From Pleurodeles waltl (lineage: Eukaryota; Chordata; Amphibia; Caudata; Salamandridae): a DNA stretch of 64,000 nucleotides. Shown here one piece after another: positions 10,400 to 21,759 of the stretch. A program made the position numbers and the translations under genes. Numbering within the stretch: the stretch's first letter is position 1; each line of letters begins with the position of its first letter. The stretch covers positions 139,721,106 to 139,785,105 of the forward strand of contig NC_090447.1 in NCBI RefSeq assembly GCF_031143425.1, written 5' to 3'. The notes under the pieces are model-generated. The model did no database searches, was not told where the DNA came from, and saw only the letters and a program-made list of their open reading frames with translations.

Positions 10400-12650
10400 T
10401 GCTGGAGGTACTGAGCTGGTGGGGTGAGGTGGGGCTTTTCTCTTACAGGCAGGAAGGGGCACAGGGAGGGAAGAGGTCAAGGTGGGAAAGGAAAAGCTTC
10501 TTGGGAACAATGGGGCCGGGTGTGGGAGGAGGTTTGGGAGTGGAGGAAGAGGGAGTAGTTATAGGCAGAGGAGGTGTGCTGGACCTGGGTGCAGGTGCAT
10601 GGACAGTATGAGGTGGATGGCTGTTGGGGGTTTGAGCATTTGTGTGTCTTTGGAGGGGGCAGACAGGGTGGGGGAGGTTAAAGGATGTATGGAAGGATGT
10701 TGTGGTGGTGTCTGCAAGTGAGGTAGGTGTGCTGCATGAGGTGGTGGTGGTGACTGCTCAAGAGGTGTGTGGGGTGCATGTCTTGCGGGTCTGCTGTTGT
10801 GGTGACTGTGGGAAAGGCTGTGCAGGTGGCAGGATCTGGGACTTTCGAAGCTGTGCATGCAGGTGTGAGTGCTGATGTGACTGTGAGGGAGGAAGAAGAG
10901 GGGGAGACAGTGGAGGCAGTGGCTGATGTTGTGTGTGCATCTGTTTGTTGGCTGTGTGTGTGCATGTGGACTGAAGTGTGCTGCCTGTGTTTGTCTGTGA
11001 AAGTCTTATCTGTTGTTTTGGGTGCATGCTTGTCAGAATGTGTGCATGGGATGGGTTTGTGGAGAGGAGACCGGGACTGCGAAGAGGTAGTTGGAGGGGG
11101 GGTGGAAGAAACAAGGACACTGGCTGCCATCAGAAAGGAAGCCAGAGCCGGAAATGATCTCTGTAGGGTCACCAAGCCACTGTGAATGCCCTCCAGGAAG
11201 GCATTGCATTGCTGCAGTTCCTGGATGGCATTCACTATGGTTGACTGCTTTACAAAGATGGATCTCAGGCGGTCAATAGTCTCCTCACTGAGGGCAGCAG
11301 GGCTGACTGGGGCAGGGCCTGAGGTGCTTGGGGCGAATAAGACGCCAACCCACCTGGGTGAGCGAGCACGGGCAACTGGGTGGGGGGCTACTGGGAGGGC
11401 GGTGTTGGTACAGAGGTGTCTGCCACCACCAGGGAGCTCCCATCGGAGGAGGAAACAGGGTTAGTTGTATCAGCTCCTGTCCCCTTCTTGGTGCTCCCCT
11501 CACCCTCGGTCCCACTGGTCCCCTCGGCGTCAGTGGACTCTGCTTCCTGGGTCCCGTGGTCTGCTACTCCCTCACTAGCCTGTGCCCCTGCTCCTTTGCC
11601 AGATTATGCTAATGCACAAAGGACAGGATGACAAAAGGAGAAAGGGGGTAAGAAAGAAAGGGAGCACAAGGTCAATCACAGCACCAACAGCACAGATGGC
11701 ATACCCATCACTATCACTCACTGGGACAAAGAATCCGCACTATGGACCACACTGGCATACCATTGGCTAGGTACTACAGCAGATAGGACCCAAACACTGC
11801 CATCTGCACAACTACTGGGACCAACTAAGCTCTGTCTGCCATGTAAAACCAGCTACCTAGCAATCAATAATATGCGTAACTCCCAAAGTACCTAACCTGG
11901 ACCATGCAGCAATGTCGAAACTGGCATATTGGGGCATCCACTGACTAGAACCCTGCACCCAAATCCTGTGCCAGGCAACAAATGATGAGTGTCACACACT
12001 GTACTCACCCCCTTGTGGCTGCTGTGCTGCCCTCAAGAACCCATCCAGCTCTTGGTAGGCCACCGCCAGTATGTGGGCCATTAGGGGGGTCAGGCTCCGA
12101 CAGGCACCCCTCCCTTGTAAAGAGGCTGCCTCCAGCTGGGCCTCCGCAGTCTTTCAGGCCCTGAGTCTCAGGTCTTCCCACCATTTCCTGCAGTGGGTGC
12201 TCTGCTGGCTATGGGCCCCTAGGTTCCGCACGCCCATGGTGATGGCACGCCACAACCCCTTCTTCTGATGGGCGCTCACCTGCAGAGGAAACACAGACAG
12301 AGGGACACCATGAGCCGTACAATCCAGCCTGTCACACATACGGTATGCATACTGCATTTGCCCCTCATCAAGCACACACATGACCCGTACCTCTTCATTC
12401 ACACTGCCTTCAGCCATAGCCCCCCAAATGACACTGCCAGTACACACACTCACATCTACATGCAGCCATGTTGCATGCAATGTACCCATGATGTACTCAC
12501 CTGTTGGTCTGGAGACCCATACAACTGTCCATACAGGATTGGACCCCATCCACAAGCCTCTCCAACTCCTGCAACGTGAAGGCTGGGGCCATTTCCCCTG
12601 TAGCACGGGCCATGGCAGGTACCAGACACAGGTCACAGCAGCACACGCAG
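10400..12650 (-). pseudogene. Myb/SANT-like Harbinger partner gene, three exons (copy 1)
   Basis: Exon 1 (about 12512-12630, minus) encodes a segment with A-P-A-F-T-L-Q-E-L-E-R-L-V-D-G-V and ends at a good donor, CAG|GTGAGT. A 228-bp intron follows, and the acceptor CTCTGCAG at about 12284 opens exon 2 (about 12018-12283). Exon 2 has the second half of the Myb-like domain: H-Q-K-K-G-L-W-R-A-I-T, then S-T-H-C-R-K-W-W-E-D-L-R, then L-T-P-L-M-A-H-I-L-A-V-A-Y. A GTGAGTA donor closes it. The last exon (about 10400-11605) is Ser/Thr/Pro-rich with an F-L-E-G-I-H segment. Such proteins act as the DNA-binding partner of the Harbinger transposase. The last exon has stops. Exon limits are from splice-site reading only. 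Confidence 0.65.
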
Positions 12651-12924
12651 TGGAGAAGTAGTCCAGTGGAAAGTCAGGAATCAAGGGAAGCAGTAGGGAG
12701 AAAATGGCAGGACAGGTAGTTGCCATTTCCTACTGCTAGTGCACATGCATTGATTTAAAAGTGCGTCATTGGTGTCGACTGTACACATCTAGACAATTCT
12801 AATGTCCAACATACATACATGCTCTTTGTACTCTGATGTTGTGTGTCCATAGTTCCTGTTGTCAATCCTTTCTTAATTTTGGGTCACTTAGGTACCAACC
12901 ACTGCAGAAGATTGGGGGAGGAGG

Positions 12925-14020
12925 AGGCAAGCACCCGTGTACAGACCCCTTGTGGACTTGGCTAAACTTGAGGACTGTCACATCAAACTCACCTATTGAC
13001 TAGGCAGGACCACAATCACACAGCTGTGTGCACAATTGGAGCCTGATCTGCTCCTGCTATCTTCTGCACCACAGTAATACCCCCTCTTGTGCATGTAATA
13101 TCAGTGCTCCATTTCCTGCAACTGTTTTTTTCCAGGGGACTGTGGGCTTGGCTGCAGGAATTTCACAGCCAATGATCTGGATTGTGCTTGCAAGGGTTTT
13201 GTCTGCCTTGCTCAAACACATGTGCAGCTACATCGCATTACCCCAGGTTGCTGACTTGCCCACTGTGAAGGCTGAATTATAAGCAACGGGACACTTACCA
13301 CATGTGATTGGGGCCACTGATGGCACCTATATTTCCTTAGTCCACCCCTGGGCCAATGAACAGGTGTACAGGAATAGGAAGCATTTCCACTCACTCAATG
13401 TCCAGATGGTGTGCCTTGCTGACCAGTACATCTCCCACGTCACTGCAAGTATCCTGGGTCGGTGCATGATGCCTTTGTCCTGAGGAATAATATTGTCCCA
13501 CAGCTTATGACACAATTACAGAGACACACAGTGTGGTTTATAGGTGAGCCTGAGTCCCCACCCAATGTATGTCAGTGTATGACAGGAGTCATACCCTATG
13601 CCATTGTGCAAGGCAAATGTGTGTCCCTCACTTCTTCCAGGTGACTCTGGCTCCCCAAACCTGTCCTGGCTCTTGACCCCTGTTAGGAATCTGAGAACAG
13701 GGGCTAAGAATAGGTACAATGATGCTCATGGGTGTACCAGGAGGATTGTTGAACTGACCTTCAGTCTCCTGAAGGCCAGGTTCAGGTGCCTCCATCTGAC
13801 AGGTGGATCCCTATGCTGCTCCCCTGAGAAGGTCTGCAAGATTGCTGTTGTGTGCTGCATGCTGAACAATTTGGCCCTCAGATGCCATGTGCCCTATCTG
13901 CAGGAGGAGGGGGGTAACAATGTGTAGCTGTGACAGCAGTGGACACTGAGGACAATGAGGAGGAGGAAGAGGAGGATGTAGACAACAGGACAAACATCAT
14001 ACAGCAGTGCTTCCAATGAC
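12925..14020 (+). pseudogene. Harbinger (PIF-type) DDE transposase, copy 1
   Basis: The plus strand encodes a HARBI1-like nuclease in pieces. An N-terminal helical part contains A-Q-L-E-P-D-L near 13030, then G-T-V-G-L-A-A-G-I-S-Q-P-M near 13140. The first catalytic Asp is in I-G-A-T-D-G-T-Y-I (near 13312). The second is in the S-V-H-D-A-F-V-L-R-N-N segment (near 13458-13490). A G-D-S-G-S segment lies near 13640, and the likely catalytic Glu is in I-V-E-L-T-F-S-L-L-K-A-R-F (near 13745-13785). The acidic tail ends near 14015. So the DDE residues are still recognisable, but several frameshifts and a stop break the frame between the first and third blocks. The Myb-like gene lies on the opposite strand about 300 bp upstream, so the two would be divergently transcribed from a shared region near 12.65-12.9 kb. 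Confidence 0.75.
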
Positions 14021-14469
14021 ACTCAGGTAAGACTGTTGAACTATACATTTCTCCATTTAAGTGTTGTGCTGTGAGGCTGTGGCATAATACCAGTCACTAC
14101 CCTTGCTCCCAACTAACTGTCAGCTATGCCTTCCCTTATTGCAGCTGTTGGTGTGGTTATAACAGTTTAATGCTGTGATGTGTACAGACTGCTGAGACAC
14201 ACATGTAGGATGGACCAACATATTACAGAACATTTGCACAGGATCATGCAGTTCAATACAGTTCAATACATTGTACATTTCCTTTTGATAAAGCACTATT
14301 ACTCAAGTTGTGTCCAAGGGTGTTTATTAATAAATTAGGTATATAATGCAACGTGCAATAGAGTGGGGTGATGGTTGGGAACAGTCCAGTGTAGTAGCCC
14401 AGTCTGTTTGTAGCACAGGTCCACTGTCCAAGGGACATTAGGAGGAGGAGCAATGGCAGTTCAAAGTGG

Positions 14470-15345
14470 ACATGGTGACACAGTGGAACACAAAGGGGAC
14501 ATTCTGGAGGGACTCATTTTCTGGCAGTGGTCTGGTTCTTGACAAGTGTCTCTGGTGTTTGTCTGGGTCGCAGGGAATGTTTGCGGGGTGGTTCACCTTC
14601 TGCAGGGGAGGAGTGCTGGTGGCCTGTGGGCCCTGTGGCAGGCCCTCATGTCCACTAGCTGTAGCAGATGTGGAGGGCTGGTCAGTACACTGGTTAGTGG
14701 GATGGGCTGGTGGTGTACTGTGTACTCCTGCATGATGTTGGCCATGTCACCCAGCACCCCTGCAATGGAGGCCATGGTGGTATTCAAGGCCTGCAATTGT
14801 TGTATGACCTCCTGGTGGTGTTCCCCTTGCAGCCGCTGGTTCTCCTGCTTGATGTTGAGCACCTGATCCATCCTGTTCTGGGATTGTTGGTATGCCCCCA
14901 GGACATTTGTGAGTGCTTCCTGGGCAGTTGGTTCCCTAGGCCTGTCCTCCCCTGTTGCACAGCTGTCCTCTGACTGTCCCTGGACCACTTTTCCTGTGTC
15001 TCCTGAATGGTGTGCCCATTCCCACTGACACCAGGACCCTCATTGTCTTGCCTGTGGGGTGTGAACACAGGTCCCTGTACAGGTGGGCACACTACTGATT
15101 GATGGGTCCTGGGGACAGAAGTCTGGGGGCATTGGCTGGCTGCTGTTGTGTTAGATTCTGAGGGGGGTTCTGTGGTGAACTGGCTGTGGGATGGGGTAGC
15201 CGACTGACCAATGGTCCTAGATGGGCCAGGGAGTTCATCCAGATCCAGACATTCTGAGTTGCTGTCATCACTGGGGACATCTTCTGAAGTGGGACTGGGT
15301 AGCTGTGGCAGCTCCTCGAAACTGACATTGGCTGGGGCACCTGTG
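14470..15345 (-). pseudogene. Second Myb-type partner gene, C-terminal part (copy 1)
   Basis: On the minus strand 14593-14988 is open for 131 codons. It contains a Gln-rich helical stretch (residues about 30-85) with Q-N-R-M-D-Q-V-L-N-I-K-Q-E-N-Q and L-Q-A-L-N-T-T-M-A-S-I-A-G, the likely coiled coil of the partner protein. A Ser/Pro-rich segment in other frames covers 15000-15345, so the gene is frameshifted. The same position, downstream of the transposase and on the opposite strand, holds a comparable gene in Harbinger copy 2, where the N-terminal Myb-like exon survives. Here that N-terminal exon is not present before the MITE at 15645. Function is inferred from position and the copy 2 relative. 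Confidence 0.5.
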
Positions 15346-15644
15346 GGGATGTAAGTGATGTGTTACAGTACTTTTCAGTGACATATTCCGCATTCCTAGC
15401 TGTCCCAATGACAAAGTTGTTGTCTTCCCACCTTTGGTAGTGCGAGGTGATGGATTGTGGGATTGTTTGTTCTATGTGCTATGCATGCATTGGTGGTGTG
15501 TGTGCATGCAGAGCTGAAAGGGATGAGCATGCAGTGGGTATGGCATGGAGGGCTTGGCATTTAGGTTTGGTAATTGGGGTTGTGCACTGTGTGAGATGGA
15601 GAGGGTGACTCACCAGTGTCTAGTCCTCCGGCTACCCCAGGGGG

Positions 15645-15938
15645 GGCCCAAGTCACTCATTCTGCCAGCCTTTCTCTGGCGGTGTAAACCGCCTGGGAAA
15701 GGCTGATAGAATATGACTCATTATCCAGAGGGTAGCGTTGCTTGCAGCGCTGCCCTGTTGAATCTGAAATGCTGCCACCACCAGGCTGCCTGGTGGTGGG
15801 AGCCTGGCGGGGGTGGCGTTTCATCCATGGCGGTTCGGCCACGTTAGTAATATGGAGGTCTGGACCACCATGCCGTTGGCGGCAATTACCACCACCACCA
15901 GTATGGCAGTCCATACCGCCATGTTCATTAGGAGGGCC
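15645..15938. mobile_element. Harbinger-type MITE
   Basis: A 294-bp GC-rich piece with partly inverted ends (GGCCCAAGTCACTCATT on the left; the right end read in reverse starts GGCCCTCCTAATGAAC). Inside are self-complementary stretches such as CTCTGGCGGTGTAAACCGCC and CACCACCAGGCTGCCTGGTGGTG. Its right end abuts the truncated end of the minus-strand LTR at 15946. No clear target duplication was found. Confidence 0.55.
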
Positions 15939-15945
15939 TCAGTGC

Positions 15946-17981
15946 TTTTTTAGCGCATAGAAATGCATAGTGCCAATCCGGTCATCTGGTCGCACCTCAG
16001 CCGGGGCAAAGTCAAAGTTTAAGGCCAACCGCAATGGAGCCCTGCTCGGCTACCGCAAGCGGCAGGCCTCGGTCAAAAGTTTAGCTTCGGACTTAGTCGT
16101 TTTGTTGAAGAGTTCGATCCGACTTCCCAGGAACCCTCTTTGGATACGTGTCGCAGGAGACCTCAATGAAGATTTCTATGTTTTGACTTAGAAGATTTTT
16201 CGAGATGAAAATCTTCATCCGGGTCAAACCTGAATCTTGATCCAACATCCATGGAGCCCTCTTCGGATACGCTGCGCTGGAAGTCCCAGTCAACTTTCTA
16301 CGTTCGGACTTAGTCACTTTTTGGAGCTTTTCTTCAGCGGGACGAACCAGCAGGTCAGGGTCGCGGATGAGGCAAGCCGGCTACACTCACTGCAGTGGGT
16401 CGATCCCATTCTGGAGCCTTTTTGAAAAAATTCACCAAACTTCTCCAAACTTATGGATCTTCTTCCAGCAGGTCCTTTAAGAGTCCACAGCTCACAGCAA
16501 GGTTCCAGAAGTTCTGAGTTGCTCCTCCAGGGTGCGGACTCCAACTCCCAGAATGCACCTGGCTCAAACTCCAAAATGGCCATTGGACAGTGGTCAGTTT
16601 CTACAGGATTTGATGCAGAGGTCTCTGGTTAGCTATTTTTCACCTGTAGCAAACAAGGAGTCCCTTCTTGAACCAGTTGAAGCCAGGCAAAGTCTTTCTT
16701 GTGGTGAAGCCCAAGTGTGCAGCTATTGCAGTGTGCAGTGTCCAGGTGCAGGTCAGGGGTCCAGTAGGGTATGTTCTTTCTAGTAGGGATCTGAGGTGTG
16801 GGTGCAGCTGTGCCATATTTATCCTTGCTCCTGGGTGGAAAGCAGGAGGGTCCTTGCTATCCAATCACAGGCAGGCTCCTTCCTGGGAAGTGTGGCAAAA
16901 CTCAATCCCAGGGAGCAACATTCCTCAAAAATCTAACATGGCTGAAAGTGATTTTTGGAGGTTAGATCTGGCTGAGCCCAGCCACTCGTGTGGCTAAAAA
17001 TCCTAAATACATCTTCTCCTGCCCTCTCCTAATCTAATCAAGAGGGCACCTACTTGTCTGGGGTTGCAGGGTGTGAGGGAGGTGCTGAGCTGCTCCAAAT
17101 GTCCTTTCCTGCCTTTGAAGACCAGTTTGGCCACGCTCTCACATCCTGCTTCACCATCTGCTGAGGCAGATCGCCTCCCCGAGGCACTTTCTTTGTGTTC
17201 AGCCAATGCCACTTCACACCTCGTCAAGGCAGCCTGGCCAGGCTGCCAGAGGCTGGCCAATCAGAGAAGAGCACTACAGAGCTGAAGTTGGCAACTTTTA
17301 GGTAGAGTTTTAAAACACTTTACCTGAACTAGTTATATTTAATCCAACAGTTGTAAGTTGTGGGGTTTATTATAACAATTAATTTGATACCAGACTCAAG
17401 GTATCTGGCATTTAAGAGGACTTTGGTCATTAAAATAAAGTCTCCCCATTTTAGCCTATGGAGGCCATTCACTACAGTGAAGGAGAAATGTATTTGGCCA
17501 TTTTACCTCACTAGGGGTTATAAAACAATGTTTATAAGGTCCCTGCTTATAGTTACATGACACCCAACCCTAGGGGCACATAGGGCACAACTTAGGGGTG
17601 ACATATATGTAACAAAAAAGGTAGTTTAAGACTTTGGAAGAACTTTTAATTCCAAAGTCGACATTGCATGTAACTTTAGTTTAGAAGCAGTCAGCAAGGC
17701 AAGCCTGCATTTAAAATGATACTGAGCACCTCAGCAGTGCACCTATGGGTGCACTACCTATGCTGCGGTCCCTTAACCTACATGCCTTACCATATACTAG
17801 GGACTTACAGGTAGGTTGATGCTGCCATTTATAATTACCCTAATTTGCATATCCACTTTACACAGAGCACTGGCCCTGGGACAGGTTAGCAGTACCGAGG
17901 GCACAGCCAAGAGTCAGTAACCACCAGTAGCTGTCCAAAAAGTTTATTGGTGACCAGGGCAAAAAGGAGGACTTTCCTACA
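15946..17981 (-). mobile_element. Long LTR, truncated at its 3' end
   Basis: On the minus strand it starts TGTAGGAAAGTCCTCC at 17981 and is collinear for about 2 kb with the plus-strand LTR at 47431-49918. Shared runs include CAGGGCC...GTGCTCTGTGTAAA, CCTAGTATATGGTA, AGATTAGGAGAGGGCAGGAG and TTAGCCACAC. The two differ at many positions and at their first 60 bases, so they are related families and not recent duplicates. Homology stops at 15946, about 340 bp before the end of the intact relative, where the MITE begins. The LTR start lies directly inside the Myb-like gene of Harbinger copy 2, which it interrupts. Confidence 0.7.
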
Positions 17982-17984
17982 GCA

Positions 17985-19907
17985 GGCCATTAGGAGAGTC
18001 AGGGTTCAGCCCACACACCGTCGATGTTGGGAGGACAGCCCAGATGGACCTCTGTGATTTCCACGCCTACGTCTCAAGTCCTCTTGCTTTTTGCTCCAAT
18101 GGACCCTGCACCGGCAATAGACCCCCAGGGTCCGCACCTTCTGGGTGATGGTTCTCCAAATGGCTTGCTTCTGATGGGAATTGGCCTGTATGGCTGCAAT
18201 AGATGAATAAAGAGATCATAATTGCATATTTTAGGATATCTGTTTGGTTAAGACACATTTTGTAGACACCTAAGACAATAATTTTTAAATTGCTTACACA
18301 CTACATTTGTAAATCTCACATGCTGATAAGTATAGGGATATAAATACACACTTTTGTAGTCATCTGCTGACTATCCACAACCCTGGTCATGGCCTACACT
18401 GACTAAGCCAACCCACTAACATCATGTAGCCGAGGCCCAACTGAGATGTAATGTGATGTGAGCCACTATTAAACACAACACACCATAGTGACCTTCTGAA
18501 GCGTAAACTACTTGTGCATGACTGTACAGACCCCTTTACATCTGGGCACATTGATTTGTTACATAATGTCAATACAGGCTACTAGTATAGTATAGACTAG
18601 ACCCTAAGACGTAGGTGACAATGAAAAGGTTGCCATGGATGTCACTGAAACCTTCCTCTCTGTGGATGTGTGGACATGTGGACTACATAATGGAATCTCA
18701 TGATATATCTGATTGAGTTTGTTTGTTATGTACTGGTATCACAGGACACAACTTTTTATCATATGGTGCATTCTTACTGAGATTACATTCAACATACCAA
18801 GATATGTTTGGTCTGATTGGTTGAATGTAACAAAGCTACTGATTCACATGTAATAATCTCTTCAGAATTAACCAACTATCTGTATGGTATGTTTGTCACT
18901 TGTGCAATGGGGCTGTACAGTGCAAACATGACTTATGGAAAAGTGACAACAGAGCTGTGGGAGTAAGAGGCCTGTCAGTAGTAATTATCACACAATACCA
19001 ATGTGGATCAATGGAAAGATGTACCAGGTCAGGGGTTTACCTCAGTCACCTTCCCAAATGTAGTCAATGTAAAAGCATTAAGGACTTCTATTGGGAAGAC
19101 TCATTTTGGGAACACCCAAGGATCTGCAGGTCTACAGGGAGACTTCCCTGTGCATCATGTGTACTGCCAAAGTAACTCTGCCACAGCCTAGTCTATGGCC
19201 TATAATGGGCAAAACTTGTTGTCAGACATTGCTATCTGCAGGCTGAGTATACTGAACCAACATGAATATCACATTTCCATCACTTCTATACTTAACAGTA
19301 TATCTTGTGGCCATCCTATATGTGAGTTCAAAGTTGTGTGATGCTCTGAAAGGGGTCAGTGAGGTTTTGCTAGCTCTCAGATAATAGTTTGCCAAGGACT
19401 AATCTGTGCTGAGTGATATGTGGGACTGTACACATTGCTAACATCCTCCTCAACTGTTTCTAACAGTATATGTTCACAGCTCATGCTGGAATGCAAATAC
19501 GTTTATCTTATCATTTACCATCATCTGATCAGCAAATATATTGTTGCTATCCTGAAAGGTTTACTTGCGTCGATATGTGAATGCAACAGAAGGAGGATCT
19601 AGGGCTTATTAAACATCACACACCATAATGGCCATTTGAACTACACAAAGTACAAGGCTCCACAATCCATAACATGTACATCCTATGTATGGACCACAGA
19701 ATGTAACTACAGTCATCTAAAAAAGTCTCTGGGGGCAAAGAGGCAAATTGTAGCTTTAGAAAGGAAAGGCTGGTGTTTAACAGAGTCAATTGTGCATATG
19801 AGGTACCTAACTGGTCCTCTGTGAGCCATAGAGCTGATCATACAGGGGAAGGACCTCTTTACCAATTTTCTCCACCTCCCCTGGAGAGAAGGCAGGGGCC
19901 CTCTCAC
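17985..19907 (-). pseudogene. Myb/SANT-like Harbinger partner gene, exons 1-2 (copy 2)
   Basis: Exon 1 (about 19810-19907, minus) reads E-R-A-P-A-F-S-P-G-E-V-E-K-I-G-K-E-V then L-P-L-Y-D-Q-L-Y-G, the counterpart of exon 1 in copy 1. Exon 2 (about 17985-18195) follows an acceptor TCTATTGCAG and reads H-Q-K-Q-A-I-W-R-T-I-T, V-R-T-L-G-V-Y, then a frame change, then L-T-L-L-M-A. The protein would be the DNA-binding partner of the Harbinger transposase. The intron is about 1.6 kb, against 0.23 kb in copy 1, so it has probably gained an insertion. The gene stops exactly at the LTR start (17981), inside the segment that in copy 1 reads T-P-L-M-A-H-I-L. The Cys-His-rich part is altered. Confidence 0.6.
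18200..19800. other. Enlarged intron of the copy 2 Myb-like gene
   Basis: AT-rich sequence without coding signal. It lies between exon 1 and exon 2 of the minus-strand Myb-like gene. I could not identify ends of an inserted element. Confidence 0.4.
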
Positions 19908-20559
19908 TTGCTTGGCCTGGCATGATTGCTACCAGAGGTGACAGACAGCAGCTAAAGTGGTGGATGTGTTGATGACAGCAGTGTCAGGAGGCAAGTGAGT
20001 TACCTTTCAAAACCATGTTGTACATGTATGCCATGTATGCGGTTATCAGCGTAGACATGCACAGCCATTGGTCCGCCACCATCACAGTCAACAATGTTAG
20101 CCTATAGCTGTGTGCACCGTGGATGTAACCGCCCACCACAAGGTCGTTTTCCCCTGGAGGTGGCAGCTTTCAAAAGTTCACTATACGAGGTCAGGCATCT
20201 GCCATTTTAGGTGTTGAAACTACAGTATTGGTGACTGATAAATGCAGCACCACCACTACAAACATGTTGTAACATGTTTACATATGTACTACTCTATTGA
20301 TCTGTACTTTATTGTACACAACCATAAGTGTAGTGCGTTTCTGGTCATAAATGCCAGATAACCGTGGTGCATTATATCCCACCAGTGACAGTATTTTGGG
20401 AGGGCAAAACATACTTTACAATATCAAGGTGCACATGAGGAACATTTAGGTGCATAATGTGCACATATATTTTGTAGACATATGTGTAGACAACAATGGG
20501 GTTTATAGCTGAACTATAGTTAGTAGACAATCGTAATGTGAAATGTGTAATGGTTTTTG

Positions 20560-21754
20560 AGCAAGTAATGTTTTGTCACATGACTTTTGGCGTACTCATC
20601 ATATATTTTGCTCTGGACACTGTGACTAATGCTCAAATTTATTTGGGAGTGGGAGGAGATGACAACCTTCAGTGTACTGTCCATTTTAAGACCTTCAGAC
20701 AATGGAAGAAAGGAATGTTTTAAAGACGTTTTGTCTGAATAGGCAAACAATCCAATATTTATGTTGTCAGTTGGAGCCAGATCTTATGCCTCAAAAGACT
20801 AATCCAACATGTTTACCACCTATTGTGAGATTCATGGCAGTATTCCACTTTCTGGCCAAAGGATCCTTTCAATATATAGTGGATATATCTGGTAGTATGT
20901 CACAACCTATGTTCAGTGGTGTATTAAGACATGCTATCGGCAATGATGAAACACATTGACAGCTATCTCAGGTTCTCCAGATGTGAGGATTTAGCCAATG
21001 TGAAGGCTGAATTCTATAGACTTGGTTGCCTCCCACATGTGGTGAGAGCCATTAATGGCACTGATATTTCAATAGTACCACTGCATGCCAGTGAACAACA
21101 GGAGACACTTCATTCTATCAACGTGTATGCTGTCTGCTTGCTGATTTGTAAATTTTAAATGTTGGTGCACAGTTCCCAGGTTTAGCCCATGATTGCTTTG
21201 TAAAGCAGAACCGCACAATACCCCAGCTGATGTCACAACTACAAGTGGAGAGGGCTTGGCTTGTTGGTAAGTAACATTTGTCCTAACTTTGTGTGTGCAA
21301 TGTCACGTGCTCTAATCAGGAAGTGTGTGACTCATTGTAGCACTCATGTCTCATTATAAAACAGGAGACTCAGGATCCCAACGGTCCTTGGATGTCAGCA
21401 CCGCTGAGGAATCCAAGTACGCAAGGGGAAGTCCACATCAAAGATGGCATTGGAAGAAGAAGGTGGCCAGTGGAAATGGCTTTTGGGCTCCTGAAGGCCA
21501 GATTTCACTGTCTGGATAAGACTAGGGGAGCCCTCCTCCACTCACCCAGGAAGGTGTGTCAAATCACATGCCCCATAACAATGTCCTGCATGCTCCATAA
21601 CATTGTCCTGCGACAAGACATCCTTTATATTCCAGAAAAGGAAGACCCTCAGGTCCCACCAGGTGAGAATCCTGAAATGCCAAATGATGATGATAGTGGT
21701 GAAGATGAAGGAGCTGACTTGCAACAAGATCGCATAGATAGCTTCTTCTCATGA
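20560..21754 (+). pseudogene. Harbinger (PIF-type) DDE transposase, copy 2
   Basis: The N-terminal block (20640-20960) contains L-N-R-Q-T-I-Q-Y-L-C-C-Q-L-E-P-D-L, then F-H-F-L-A-K-G-S-F-Q and M-S-Q-P-M-F-S. Block two (20960-21155) has C-L-P-H-V-V-R-A-I-N-G-T-D-I-S-I, in which the first catalytic Asp appears changed to Asn. A P-G-L-A-H-D-C-F-V segment near 21178-21205 holds the second Asp. The last block (21392-21754) has E in P-V-E-M-A-F-G-L-L-K-A-R-F-H-C-L and ends with an acidic tail and a stop at 21752. Frames change between blocks and a stop interrupts the first. With the first Asp lost and the frame broken it should be inactive. It shares the divergent arrangement with the Myb-like gene seen in copy 1. 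Confidence 0.75.
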
Positions 21755-21759
21755 GTGTA

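Larger units (their letters stand above)
9441..15640. mobile_element. PIF/Harbinger DNA transposon, copy 1
   Basis: The left end, GGTGGTCATTATGACATTG at 9441, is preceded by TTA, the 3-bp target typical of Harbinger elements. The first 250 bp are terminal-type sequence with CGGCGGT segments. Inside are a three-exon Myb-like gene on the minus strand (10.4-12.65 kb), a DDE transposase on the plus strand (12.9-14.0 kb) and a second Myb-type gene remnant on the minus strand (14.5-15.35 kb). The right end is not visible; the sequence runs into a MITE at 15645. The same gene order occurs in copy 2. All three genes carry frameshifts or stops. Confidence 0.75.

Noticed and set aside
10202..10860. Pro-rich open frames on the minus strand and Gly/Val-rich ones on the plus strand
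   Set aside because: Low-complexity part of the last exon of the Myb-like gene; not independent genes.
17003..17285. Open frames on both strands near 17 kb
   Set aside because: The sequence is part of the long LTR repeated at 48.1-48.4 kb; frames are not kept between the copies.
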